Shown here piece after piece: positions 7,787-16,710 of a DNA stretch of 64,000 nt (the stretch's first letter is position 1; every line of letters begins with the position of its first letter). This DNA comes from Oscillospiraceae bacterium (GTDB taxonomy: Bacteria; Bacillota_A; Clostridia; Oscillospirales; Ruminococcaceae). Under the pieces are notes generated by a model. The model worked only from the letters and a program-made list of their open reading frames with translations, did not search any database and was not told the origin of the DNA. Location: assembly GCA_004558145.1 (NCBI GenBank), contig SFDQ01000001.1:310001-374000 (forward strand), written 5' to 3'. The translations under genes and the position numbers were made by a program.

Positions 7787-9088
7787 TCAGCCGGCGGCCT
7801 GACCGGCCTCGGCCTCGGTGTCCAGCTGGCCCATGTACTGCACGTTGGGGTCGGTGGACTCGCCCACGGTGGCAAGGGTGGGAACGTCCAGCTCATACAC
7901 CGGGCCGCCGTAGGTGCGGAAATACTCGTTCAGCAGGTCGGTGGTCTTGGCCACGTCGCAGATCAGATGGGACTGATTGTTATAGCGCTCGGCGGCGGAG
8001 TAGGTGGGCAGTTTGCACATCATGATGTTGGCGCTGTCCACCTGCAAAAAGCTCACGCCCATGCTGATGAGCTCGTCCATGGGGATGTTGGTCTCCACAT
8101 ACTTGAGGGCCACCGGGGCCAGCTTTGCCAGGTCCCACACGGTGGCGGTGCGGATGCGGGCAAACAGGCCCTGGTAGAAGTAGCGCTGCATATCCAGCCG
8201 AGCGATGTCCGCCTGGGCGTAGTTGCGGTTGCGCACGAAGAACTCGGCGGCCTCGCCGTCCAGGTTGCGGTAGCCCTGCTCCAGGGTGCTGCCCTTGTAG
8301 GAGATGTCCTGGGGGATATAGACCTCGATGCCGCCGAAGAGGTCCACGATCTCCTTGAGGCTCTGCATGTCGATGGTGACGTAGTAGTCCACCGGCAGCT
8401 TGTACTGCTCATGGATGAGCTCCATCAGGCTGCCGATGCCGTCGTTGTACAGGGCCACGGCGTTGATCTTGCCGGTGTTGCCGTGCTTGTACTCCTCGCC
8501 GGGGTAGGTGTCCCGGGGGATCTGGAGCATGTTGATCTTGTGGTTGGCAACGTCAAAGTTGACATACATGATCATGTCGGTCATGCCGTCGTTGGAGCCG
8601 TCGCTTGTGTAGGCGCGGCCCTCCTCGTAGTCGATGCCGCACACCAGCACGTTCACCACATCGCCCTTGTACTCGGTGGGGGTGTTGATGATCTCGTTGA
8701 TGGTGGGATTGCCGCCCTCGGGGCTGATGGAGTGCACCACCCACTGATAGAGGCCGAAGAGGCCGATGGCCAGCACGCCCAAAAAGCAGCCCAGGCTGAT
8801 GAGCACGGTTTTGAGCACGCTGCGCTTTTTCTTGCGGCGGCGGGGCGCCGAAGCGTGGGCGGCGGAGGCGGCGGCAGGCCGGGAGGCGGTGCGCCCGGAA
8901 GAGGAGGCCGCCGAAGAGGGCGCGTGATAGACGTTGCGCGCCGCGCCGGAAGAGGAGGCGGAAGAAGCGCCGCTGCGGTTGATCTTGCGGCCGGCGGAAG
9001 AGGACGCGCCGCCCGTGCGGGACGCGCCCGACGCGCCGTGGGACGCGGAAGAAGTGTTGAGTTTTCTGTGCTGATTGGAATTGTTCAT
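7787..9088 (-). CDS. LytR-CpsA-Psr (LCP) family cell-wall glycopolymer ligase
   Basis: 433 aa. LCP proteins transfer undecaprenyl-linked glycopolymers (teichoic acids, capsule) to peptidoglycan on the outer face of the membrane. Residues 1-82 are a cytoplasmic low-complexity tail rich in Ser, Ala, Gly and Arg, followed by a basic cluster RRRKKKR (83-89) and a single membrane anchor (91-117). The extracellular LCP domain (~130-400) shows the family landmarks NVLVCGID, a DxMIMY strand with the substrate-binding Asp, and the IPRDTY arginine motif. The long disordered tail is unusual and could be a site of regulation. ATG 9088 has GGAGG upstream. The gene is inserted between yqeK and rsfS, an arrangement seen in several Clostridia. 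Confidence 0.93.
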   Translation of the reverse strand: MNNSNQHRKLNTSSASHGASGASRTGGASSSAGRKINRSGASSASSSGAARNVYHAPSSAASSSGRTASRPAAASAAHASAPRRRKKKRSVLKTVLISLGCFLGVLAIGLFGLYQWVVHSISPEGGNPTINEIINTPTEYKGDVVNVLVCGIDYEEGRAYTSDGSNDGMTDMIMYVNFDVANHKINMLQIPRDTYPGEEYKHGNTGKINAVALYNDGIGSLMELIHEQYKLPVDYYVTIDMQSLKEIVDLFGGIEVYIPQDISYKGSTLEQGYRNLDGEAAEFFVRNRNYAQADIARLDMQRYFYQGLFARIRTATVWDLAKLAPVALKYVETNIPMDELISMGVSFLQVDSANIMMCKLPTYSAAERYNNQSHLICDVAKTTDLLNEYFRTYGGPVYELDVPTLATVGESTDPNVQYMGQLDTEAEAGQAAG

Positions 9089-9103
9089 GGGGCAAACCTC
9101 CGT

Positions 9104-9676
9104 TTACCGGGTGCTGACGATACGCTCCATATCGTCCAGCGCCCGCCTTGTGATCGGGTCGATGGTTTTGCCGCAAGCTTCCATCCACTCCACATTGTAG
9201 CGCAGGGCCGTGGCCACCGCCGTGTCCAGGTCCTGCAGGGAAAGCCGGCGCAGCTCCTCCACTTCGGGGTAGTCGCGCTCGGCACTGATCATGTCGCTCA
9301 AAAAGATGATTTTATCCAATTTGGTCATGCCGGCCCGTCCGGTGGTGTGATACCGGATGGCGTCCAGCACTTCCCTGTCCTCCACACCCCAGCGGGTCTG
9401 GGCCAGGATGGCCGCGCAGACGCCGTGCCACACCGGGGGCGGGCTGTTTTCAGCGTCACCCGCTATTATAGCATTTTCCCGCAGAATCTGCAATAATTCC
9501 TCTTTCGGCAGCTCCTTGGCCGCGTCGTGCAGAAGGGCGGCCAGGGCCGCCTTCTCCTCGCTTGCGCCGTAGAGGGCCGCCAGTTCCACCGCCTTGTCCC
9601 TTACGTTGACGGTGTGGGTGAAGCGCTTTTTGGAGAGCGCCTTTTTCACCATTTTTTCGGCTTCGCCGCAGGTCAT
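9104..9676 (-). CDS. yqeK: YqeK-family HD hydrolase (diadenosine tetraphosphatase)
   Basis: 190 aa from ATG 9676, chosen because AAAGGTGA lies eight bases upstream; an ATG six codons earlier lacks a good ribosome site. HD-domain metal ligands are visible: His in TVNVRDKA-adjacent HT, the HD pair in ALLHDAAKE, His in VWHG, His in RYHTTG and Asp in FLSDMI. YqeK enzymes split Ap4A symmetrically to ADP. The gene follows nadD by seven bases, the classic nadD-yqeK pair, which suggests co-translation. Confidence 0.92.
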   Translation of the reverse strand: MTCGEAEKMVKKALSKKRFTHTVNVRDKAVELAALYGASEEKAALAALLHDAAKELPKEELLQILRENAIIAGDAENSPPPVWHGVCAAILAQTRWGVEDREVLDAIRYHTTGRAGMTKLDKIIFLSDMISAERDYPEVEELRRLSLQDLDTAVATALRYNVEWMEACGKTIDPITRRALDDMERIVSTR

Positions 9677-9683
9677 GTTCTTG

Positions 9684-10307
9684 TCACCTTTCATAGAGAT
9701 GGTTTTCTTCGATCACCCGCCGGGCCGCCTCTGGCACCGCGGACAGGTCCCGCCGGTGGGCGCGCAGGTCGGTGGAGGCCAGGGGCAGGGCGGGCGCGTC
9801 GGTGAAGAGCACTTTGCCGCCCTCGGCCTCCAGGGCCCGGGCGGCGGCGCGCAATGCGGGCATGTCCCCTTCTTCCCTGCTCTGGGCCACCAGCACCGTG
9901 CGGCGCAAAAGGTCCTGCCAGTCGCGCCATTCGGTGAAGGTGGTGAGCATGTCGCTGCCCACGCACAGATACACCGACGCGCCGGGGTATGTTTGTTCCA
10001 GCATCTTCACCGTGTCAATGGTGTAGCTCTTGCCGCCCTGGCGTATCTCCCAGTCGCTGACTTCCAGCGCCGGGAAGAGGGGCCTGAAGCACTCGCACAT
10101 GGCAAGGCGCAGCGCCGCCGGGGTGGCGCTGGCCGCCTTGTGGGGCGGGATGCAGGAGGGCATCACCACCACCCGCGCGGGCTTTGCCGCCTCGATGGCG
10201 CTTTTGAGAAAGTGGATGTGGCCGTTGTGGGGCGGGTCGAAGGTGCCGCCGAAGAGCAGCACACGTTCACCGTCCGGCCGGCGCGGGCCCCGGTTTTCCC
10301 CTTCCAT
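9684..10307 (-). CDS. nadD: Nicotinate-nucleotide adenylyltransferase
   Basis: 207 aa from ATG 10307 (AAAGGAG eight bases upstream). An upstream ATG at 10340 overlaps the yhbY stop but has no better site. The nucleotidyltransferase signature GGTFDPPHNGH is at residues ~20-30, and STDLR near the C-terminus is the ISSTxxR motif. NadD adenylates nicotinate mononucleotide to deamido-NAD, the substrate of the NadE encoded at 44276 in this window. Confidence 0.96.
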   Translation of the reverse strand: MEGENRGPRRPDGERVLLFGGTFDPPHNGHIHFLKSAIEAAKPARVVVMPSCIPPHKAASATPAALRLAMCECFRPLFPALEVSDWEIRQGGKSYTIDTVKMLEQTYPGASVYLCVGSDMLTTFTEWRDWQDLLRRTVLVAQSREEGDMPALRAAARALEAEGGKVLFTDAPALPLASTDLRAHRRDLSAVPEAARRVIEENHLYER

Positions 10308-10336
10308 GGCGGATGCTCCTTTCGGGTGCGCTGAGC

Positions 10337-10633
10337 TCATTTCAGCAGGTCTTCAAAGCGGCTCTCCTTCTTCTTTTTGAGGAAGAGCACGAACTTGGAG
10401 CCGATGACCTGCACCACCTCGGCGCCGGTCTGTTCGGCCAGCAGCTCGGCGGCCTCGCGGGCGGAGTAGAGGCTGGTCTCCAGCACCTTCATCTTGATGA
10501 GTTCCCGGGCGGCCAGGCAGTCGGCGGTGGACTTGATGAGGGTCTCGTCGATCTCGCCCTTGCCCACCTGGAACACCGGGTCCAGGCCGTTGGCGGCCTT
10601 GCGCAGCGCGGCGCGCTGTTTGCTTGTGAGCAT
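10337..10633 (-). CDS. yhbY: YhbY-type CRM-domain RNA-binding protein
   Basis: 98 aa, a complete CRM domain (LTSKQRAALRKAANGL, then the VFQVGKGEI loop replacing the common GxxG context, and the C-terminal VQVIGSKFVLFLKK strand). YhbY associates with pre-50S particles. It is encoded in the yhbY-nadD-yqeK order conserved in Firmicutes. Confidence 0.92.
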   Translation of the reverse strand: MLTSKQRAALRKAANGLDPVFQVGKGEIDETLIKSTADCLAARELIKMKVLETSLYSAREAAELLAEQTGAEVVQVIGSKFVLFLKKKKESRFEDLLK

Positions 10634-10663
10634 GAAAAAATTCCTCCGTTTTTGGTTTTGTGT

Positions 10664-11395
10664 TCAGCGCAGCGCGCGGGTGAGGCGGTCGCCGTCCCGC
10701 TTTTGGTTGCGCTCAAAGCCCAGGCTCTCCTCAATGGCGGTGATGGGCGCGCCCGCGCCCTCCCCCGCCGCCAGGAAGGCGGGCAGTTCCTTGTCCAGTT
10801 TGGCCATGGCCACGCCGCGGTGGCTGATGGCGTCCTTCTCCCAGTCTTCCAGCTGGGCGTAGCTGCGGCCCTCGGCGTTGGGGGCCTTGCCGCCCCCGGG
10901 CAGGCCCACCTCGTCGGGGATGAACAGCGGGTCGTAGCCGAAGCCGTTGGCGCCGGCCCGCTCGAAGCCCACCCGGCCCGGGCACTCGCCCAGCACCGTC
11001 AGCTGGCGGCCGCTGGGCAGATAAAAGCACACCGCGCTGACGAACTTCGCCGTGCGGCGGCCCTCCTCCACATCGGAAAGGGCGGCCAGCAGCTTGTCGT
11101 TGTTGGCCTCGTCGTCGCCGTGGCGGCCGCAGTAGCGGGCGGAATAGACCCCCGGCGCGCCGTCCAGCGCGTCCACCGCAAGGCCGGAGTCATCGGCCAG
11201 GGTGGGCAGGCCGGCGGCCTCGCAGATGGCCCGGGCCTTGATGCGGGCGTTTTCGGCAAAGGTGGTGCCGGTCTCTTCCGGCTCCAGCGTGATGCCCAGC
11301 TCCTTCTGGCTCTTGACCGTGTGGCCCTGAGCCTCCAGGATGCGGCGGATCTCCTTGAGTTTGCCGGCGTTGCCGGTGGCGGCGCAGATAAGCAT
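10664..11395 (-). CDS. rdgB: XTP/dITP diphosphatase (non-canonical purine NTP pyrophosphatase)
   Basis: 243 aa. Family motifs are TGNAGKLKE at the N-terminus (residues 7-15), the central ADDSGLAVDAL and GFGYDPLFIPDE. The enzyme removes ITP, dITP and XTP to keep deaminated purines out of nucleic acids. It is ~40 residues longer than the usual ~200 aa, with a C-terminal Gly/Ala-rich extension of unknown role after the core SHRGVAMAKL. ATG 11395 follows AAAGGAG. It lies 16 bases after ftsY in the operon. Confidence 0.95.
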   Translation of the reverse strand: MLICAATGNAGKLKEIRRILEAQGHTVKSQKELGITLEPEETGTTFAENARIKARAICEAAGLPTLADDSGLAVDALDGAPGVYSARYCGRHGDDEANNDKLLAALSDVEEGRRTAKFVSAVCFYLPSGRQLTVLGECPGRVGFERAGANGFGYDPLFIPDEVGLPGGGKAPNAEGRSYAQLEDWEKDAISHRGVAMAKLDKELPAFLAAGEGAGAPITAIEESLGFERNQKRDGDRLTRALR

Positions 11396-11411
11396 GTCGT
11401 TTCTCCTTTTT

Positions 11412-12329
11412 TCAGTGCTCCGCGAAGAGAGCGTCGGTGAAGTCCTCGGCGGAAAATTCCATCAGGTCGTCCATGCCCTCGCCCACGCCCACAAAGCGCA
11501 CCGGCAGGCCCAGCTTCTGCTTGACGCTGATGACCGAGCCGCCCTTGGCGGTGCCGTCGAGCTTTGTGAGGATGATGCCGCTGGCGCCGGCGGCCTCGAT
11601 GAACTGGGCGGCCTGGCTGATGGCGTTCTGGCCGGTGATGGCGTCCAGCACCAGCAGGGTCTCCACGCTGGCGGCGGGGCAGGCTTTTTCCACGCTGCGG
11701 CGAATTTTTGCCAGCTCCGCCATCAGGTTGTGCTTGGTGTGCAGGCGGCCCGCGGTATCGCAGATGACGATGTCCACCCCTTTGGCGGCGGCGGACTGCA
11801 CCGCGTCGAACACCACGGCGGCGGGGTCGGCCCCTTCGCCGTGGCGCACCACCGGCACGCCCACCCGGTCGGCCCAGATGGTGAGCTGTTCGGCGGCGGC
11901 GGCGCGGAAGGTGTCGCCCGCGGCCAGCAGCACGCTCTTGCCCTGGCTCTTGTAGAGCCGGGCCAGCTTTGCGATGCTGGTGGTCTTGCCCACGCCGTTG
12001 ACCCCGATGACCATGATGACCGCCGGGCGGCCGGAGAGGTCCATCGGGCCGTCCGCCCGCAGTTCCTCCACGATGATGGATTTCAGGGCTTCCAGCGCTT
12101 CGGCGGCGTTCTTGATGTGCTCGTGGCGCACCCGCTGGCGCAAAGCGGTCACCAGCCGGTCGGCCTCGTCGGCGCCCGCGTCCGCCAGGATGAGCTGGTC
12201 CTCCAGGTCATCGTAGAAGGAGTCGTCGATGCTGCCGGCGTTCATCATGTCCAGGATGCCGGCGAAAAAGCCCTTGCGGGTCTTGGCAAGGCCCTCGTCC
12301 AGTTTCTCTTTGCGGCTGAAAAATCCCAT
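11412..12329 (-). CDS. ftsY: Signal recognition particle receptor FtsY
   Basis: 305 aa from ATG 12329. The open frame extends 35 codons further upstream, but MGFFSRKEKL is the standard FtsY beginning, and GAGGG precedes it. The N domain (1-95) is short, with no long acidic A domain. The G domain has G1 GVNGVGKTT (109-117), G3 DTAGR (191-195) and G4 TKLD (255-258). With Ffh it delivers SRP-ribosome complexes to SecYEG. It follows smc after 114 bases, the usual smc-ftsY linkage of Firmicutes. Confidence 0.96.
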   Translation of the reverse strand: MGFFSRKEKLDEGLAKTRKGFFAGILDMMNAGSIDDSFYDDLEDQLILADAGADEADRLVTALRQRVRHEHIKNAAEALEALKSIIVEELRADGPMDLSGRPAVIMVIGVNGVGKTTSIAKLARLYKSQGKSVLLAAGDTFRAAAAEQLTIWADRVGVPVVRHGEGADPAAVVFDAVQSAAAKGVDIVICDTAGRLHTKHNLMAELAKIRRSVEKACPAASVETLLVLDAITGQNAISQAAQFIEAAGASGIILTKLDGTAKGGSVISVKQKLGLPVRFVGVGEGMDDLMEFSAEDFTDALFAEH

Positions 12330-12443
12330 GGTCTGTTCCCTCATTTTCTGTTTTTCCCGCCGCATGGGGCGGGGCGTACTGTAAGTATATACGGCCGAAA
12401 CGGGGCGAATGTTGCAAAATCCGCCGGTTTTCACACCTTTTCC

Positions 12444-15400
12444 TCAGGACACCAGCGAAGCGTCCACCTCGTCCAGGTCAAGGCGCAGCAGTTTGGACAC
12501 GCCGTCCTCCTGCATGGTGACGCCGTAGAGCACGTCCGCGGCCTCCATGGTGCCGCGGCGGTGGGTGATGACGATGAACTGGGTGGCGTCGCAGATGCGC
12601 TGGAGGTACTGGGCGTAGCGCACCACGTTCACGTCGTCCAGGGCGGCCTCGATCTCGTCCAGGATGCAGAAGGGGGCGGGGTTCACCGCCAGGATGGCGA
12701 AGTAGATGCTGATGGCCACCAGCGCCTGCTCGCCGCCGGACAGGGCAGACAGGTTCTTGATGACCTTGCCCGGAGGGGCCACCTGGATGTCGATGCCGCT
12801 TTCCAGCACGTTCTCCGGGTCGGCCAGGGACAGGCTGGCGGAGCCGCCGCCGAAGAGGGCGTTGAAGATGCGCCCGAAGTGGCCGTTGATCTGGTTGAAG
12901 CTCTCGGTGAAGATGGTCTTCATCTCGCCGGAGAGCTCGTTGATCATCCGTGTCAGCTCGGCCTTGCTCTTTTCCACGTCCCGCACCTGCTCCCGCAGGG
13001 TCTCGTAGCGGGTGCTGACCTCTTTGTATTCCTCGATGGCGGACACGTTCACGTTGCCCAGCGACCGTATCTTGCCCCGCACCTCGCCCACCTGGCGGCG
13101 CAGCTCGGTGACCGAGTCGAACTCCACGCAGAGGCCTTGAGCATCGGTCATGGTGAGCTGGTACTCCTCCCAGAGTTTGGCGATGGTCTGGTCGTACTCT
13201 ACCTCGGCGGCACTCTTGCGCTCGGCGAGGCGGGCCATCTCCTGGCTCATCTTTTCCCGCTGGTCGGTGATGGCGCGCACCTTCTGGGTCTTCTGGTTGA
13301 CCTCGCCCTCCTTTTCCATGCGGCGGGCGCTGGCGGCGGCGATCTTCGCCTCCTGCTCCTCGATGCGGCCGGCGGCCTCCTCTTTCTGAAGGCGCACGGC
13401 GGCCATCTTTTCCTCGTTCTCGGCGTTCAGCGCCTCAAGGCGGGCGATGCCCGCCCGCAGGGTCTTGTCCCGCTCGTCGCTCTCGCCGGAGCGGCTGGCC
13501 AGGGTCTCCAGCGCGGCGGCGTGGAGGTCCTTGTCCTTGCCGGCCTCCAGCCGCTGCATGCGCACGGCGGAAAGCTCGTCGGAGAGGCGGGCGCGGGTGG
13601 CCAAAAAGCTGTCGTCGCTGCCGGCCAGTTCCGCCAGCTCTTTTTCAAGGGCGGCAATTTCGCCGGCCAGCTTTTCCTGCTCGGCGGCGGCAGCCTTGCC
13701 CTCGGCCTCGTCCTTCGCCTTCTGGGCGGCGAGGCTGTCCGCCTCGGCGGCAGAAAGCTCGGCGGCGGCTTTGGCCTGGCTGAGGGCCGCCTCGATGCGG
13801 CGGGCCTCGGCCTCGGCGCGAATTTTATCGCCCCCGGCGATGATGGCCTCGCTGGCGGCGGCGGTAAGCTGGGCGTTCAGCGCGTCCACCTCCGCCTTCC
13901 ACTTGTCGGTGGCCTCGGCGGCGGCGTCCTGCTTTTTCTCCAGGTCCGCCACCTTCTTTTTCAGGTCTTCCATCTCCTGACGGCGGCTGAACAGGCCCGC
14001 CGACCGGCTGGTGGAGCCGCCGGTGAAGGAACCGCCGGCGTTGATGACCTGACCGTCCACCGTGACCACGCGGTTGCGCCAGTCAAGGCTGCGGGCCACC
14101 CGGGAGGCCTCGTTTATCTCGTCCACCACGATGATGCGGCCCAAGAGATTGGCCACGATGTTGTCGTACTTCGCGTCGCACTTCACTAAATCCGCCGCCA
14201 CCCGGGCGCTGCCGGAGAGGCGGGAGGAATCCATGCGGGTCCCCTTGACGGTGTCCAGGGGCAGAAAGGTGGCGCGGCCGGCCTTTTCGTCCCGCAAAAA
14301 GGCGATGGCGGCCTTGGCGGCGGCTTCGCCGTCCACCACGATGTTCTGCAAGGCAAAGCCGAGGGCCGTCTCGATGGCCAGTTCGTAGCCGGGCTGGACG
14401 GTGAGCAGGCCGCTCACGGTGCCCAGGATGCCCCGCAGGCGGCGGTTCTGGGCGGCGCGCATCACGGTCTTGACGCTCTGCTGGTAGCCGTCCATATTGC
14501 GCTCCAGATCGCCCAGCACCTGCAGGCGCTGCACAGCGGCCTCCCGCTGGCGGGTGATCTGCTGCTCGGCGGCGTCCGCCTCGTCCAGCTGTTTTGTGCG
14601 GCTGGCCAGCTTCATTTTCAGGCCGTTCTGCACGTTTTCCAGCCGGGCGAGGGTGTCGTTCACCGTGGCAAGGTAGGCCGCGGTGTCCGCCTGCTCGGCT
14701 TCCAGGCCCTTCAGGGTCTCGGCGTTCTTCTCTTTGTCGGCGGCGATGGCGTTCAATCGCTCGGCGGCGGCCGCCGCGCTGGAGGCGCAGGAGGCGGCCC
14801 GCACCTTCGCGTCGGTCTGGCGGGCGGTGAGCTGGGCCAGCAGGCCGGTGACAGCGCCCCGGCGCTCGCCGGTGGCGGCGTTCTCCGCCTGGATGGCCGC
14901 CAGCTGTTCCTCCCGCCGGGCGGCCTCGGCCTCCAGTTCGGCCATTTTGGCTTCCAGCTCTTCGATGGCCTTCCGGTGGGCGGCGGCTTCGGCGGCAAGA
15001 CCCTCCTTGCCCGCGCCCGCAGCCTCTATCTCCTCTTTAAAGGAAGCGATGGAGGCGTTGTTGTGGTCGATGTCGTTTTGCAGAACGGCCAGACGGCTGT
15101 CGCTGCCCGCCTGCTCCTCGGTGATGGCGCGGATGGCGGCGTTGCACCGCTCCACCTCCACCATCAGCCGCTGCATCTCCGCCTGGACCTGTTCGGTCTC
15201 GGCGTCGATGGCTTCTATCTCGGCGCAGAGGGCGTCGTAGTCCGCCTGGGCGGTCTCGTACTGGCGCTGCTGGGTGCGCACCGTCTCCTTGGCACGGCGC
15301 ACGCCGTCCACCCAGAGGGTGACCTCCAGCTCCTTGCGCTTTTCGCTCAGTTCCAAAAACTGGGCGGCCTTTTTGCTCTCCTTTTCCAGGGGGCCCACCC

Positions 15401-16004
15401 GGCTCTCCAGTTCGCCCAGGATGTCCCGCAGGCGGGAAAGGTTATCCTCGGCCCCGGCAAGGCGGCGCTCGGCCTCGTTTTTGCGGTAGCGGTATTTGGC
15501 GATGCCGCTGGCCTCCTCAAAAATTTCCCGGCGCTCGGCGCTCTTCGCGCCCACGATCTCGGCGATGCGGCCCTGGCCGATGATGGAGTAGCCGTCGCGG
15601 CCGAGGCCGGTGTCGAGAAAGAGCTCGTACACGTCCTTGAGGCGCACGTTCTGGCCGTTGATGGAGTATTCGCTCTCGCCGGAGCGGTAGTATTTGCGGC
15701 CGATGACCACCTCGTCGGCGTCCACTTCCAGCCGGCGGTCGGAGTTGTCCAGCGTGAGGTTGACCATGGCGTAGCCCATGGCGCTGCGCAGCTGGGTGCC
15801 GCCGAAGATGACGTCCTCCATCTTGCCCGCGCCGCGCAGCTGCTTGGAGCTGGTCTCGCCCAGCACCCAGCGGATGGCGTCGGAGATGTTGCTCTTGCCC
15901 GACCCGTTGGGCCCCACCACGGCGGTGATGCCCTGGTCGAACTTGACGCGGGTGCGGTCGGGGAAGCTCTTGAACCCCTGTATCTCCAGTTCTTTCAGTA
16001 CCAT
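12444..16004 (-). CDS. smc: Chromosome segregation ATPase SMC
   Basis: 1186 aa. Walker A is GPNGSGKS (residues 31-38). A long coiled coil (~170-500) follows, then a hinge (~505-680, with the glycine-rich region around INAGGSFTGGS), the returning coiled coil (~680-1010), the ABC signature LSGGEQ and Walker B CILDEIEAALDD near residue 1110-1130. SMC dimers with ScpA/ScpB load at parS sites and individualise sister chromosomes. The gene is between rnc and ftsY, as in Bacillus. Both heads are complete, with no frameshift. Confidence 0.98.
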   Translation of the reverse strand: MVLKELEIQGFKSFPDRTRVKFDQGITAVVGPNGSGKSNISDAIRWVLGETSSKQLRGAGKMEDVIFGGTQLRSAMGYAMVNLTLDNSDRRLEVDADEVVIGRKYYRSGESEYSINGQNVRLKDVYELFLDTGLGRDGYSIIGQGRIAEIVGAKSAERREIFEEASGIAKYRYRKNEAERRLAGAEDNLSRLRDILGELESRVGPLEKESKKAAQFLELSEKRKELEVTLWVDGVRRAKETVRTQQRQYETAQADYDALCAEIEAIDAETEQVQAEMQRLMVEVERCNAAIRAITEEQAGSDSRLAVLQNDIDHNNASIASFKEEIEAAGAGKEGLAAEAAAHRKAIEELEAKMAELEAEAARREEQLAAIQAENAATGERRGAVTGLLAQLTARQTDAKVRAASCASSAAAAAERLNAIAADKEKNAETLKGLEAEQADTAAYLATVNDTLARLENVQNGLKMKLASRTKQLDEADAAEQQITRQREAAVQRLQVLGDLERNMDGYQQSVKTVMRAAQNRRLRGILGTVSGLLTVQPGYELAIETALGFALQNIVVDGEAAAKAAIAFLRDEKAGRATFLPLDTVKGTRMDSSRLSGSARVAADLVKCDAKYDNIVANLLGRIIVVDEINEASRVARSLDWRNRVVTVDGQVINAGGSFTGGSTSRSAGLFSRRQEMEDLKKKVADLEKKQDAAAEATDKWKAEVDALNAQLTAAASEAIIAGGDKIRAEAEARRIEAALSQAKAAAELSAAEADSLAAQKAKDEAEGKAAAAEQEKLAGEIAALEKELAELAGSDDSFLATRARLSDELSAVRMQRLEAGKDKDLHAAALETLASRSGESDERDKTLRAGIARLEALNAENEEKMAAVRLQKEEAAGRIEEQEAKIAAASARRMEKEGEVNQKTQKVRAITDQREKMSQEMARLAERKSAAEVEYDQTIAKLWEEYQLTMTDAQGLCVEFDSVTELRRQVGEVRGKIRSLGNVNVSAIEEYKEVSTRYETLREQVRDVEKSKAELTRMINELSGEMKTIFTESFNQINGHFGRIFNALFGGGSASLSLADPENVLESGIDIQVAPPGKVIKNLSALSGGEQALVAISIYFAILAVNPAPFCILDEIEAALDDVNVVRYAQYLQRICDATQFIVITHRRGTMEAADVLYGVTMQEDGVSKLLRLDLDEVDASLVS

Positions 16005-16022
16005 TGCGTTGCTCCCAAAGCG

Positions 16023-16688
16023 TTATTTCACCAGACCCATCAGTTTGAGGGCCTGCCGGGCGGCCGCCTGCTCGGCGGCCTTTTTGCTGTGCCCCTCGCC
16101 CCGGCCGATGAGGTTGGAGTTGAGGTACACCGCCATTTTGAAGTGTTTGTCATGGTCGGGGCCGGTCTCCCCTTCCAGCTCGTAACGCAGGCGCTCCTCG
16201 GGGTTCTGCTGGATGACCTCCTGCAGCTGGGTCTTATAGTCGGCCTCGGCGGTCTTGCCCTCGGTGATGAAGGGCAGGATGAAGGCGCGGGCCACCTCGA
16301 TGCCGCCGTCCAGATAAAGCGCGGCGATGAGTGCCTCAAAGGCGTCGGACACGACGCTGGGGCGGGTGCGCCCGCCGCCCCGCTCTTCGCCCCGGCCCAG
16401 GCGCAGATAGCGCCCCAGGTCAATTTCCTGGGCGAACTGGAACAGGGCGCTCTCGCAGACGAGGCTGGCCCTGGCTTTGGTCAGTTCCCCCTCGGGGCGG
16501 TCGGTCCAGTGGTGGAACAGATAGTCCGCCACCACGATGGAAAGCACGCTGTCGCCCAAGAATTCCAGCCGCTCGTTGTGCTTCACATGGCCCTTGGCCT
16601 CGTTGGCAAAGCTGGTGTGGGTGAGGGCGGTCTCCAGCAGGGTGGGGTCCTTGAAGGTGTAACCGATGACGGTCTCCAGTTGATGCAT
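16023..16688 (-). CDS. rnc: Ribonuclease III
   Basis: 221 aa from ATG 16688 (AGGAGG nine bases upstream); an 18-codon upstream extension of the frame has no ribosome site. The nuclease signature NERLEFLGDSVL and the second acidic cluster SDAFEALIAALYLDGG are intact. The C-terminal third is a double-stranded RNA-binding domain ending in GEGHSKKAAEQAAARQAL. It processes rRNA precursors and structured mRNAs. It is placed directly between plsX and smc. Confidence 0.97.
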   Translation of the reverse strand: MHQLETVIGYTFKDPTLLETALTHTSFANEAKGHVKHNERLEFLGDSVLSIVVADYLFHHWTDRPEGELTKARASLVCESALFQFAQEIDLGRYLRLGRGEERGGGRTRPSVVSDAFEALIAALYLDGGIEVARAFILPFITEGKTAEADYKTQLQEVIQQNPEERLRYELEGETGPDHDKHFKMAVYLNSNLIGRGEGHSKKAAEQAAARQALKLMGLVK

Positions 16689-16710
16689 GGAAAAATGCCT
16701 CCTGTTGGGG

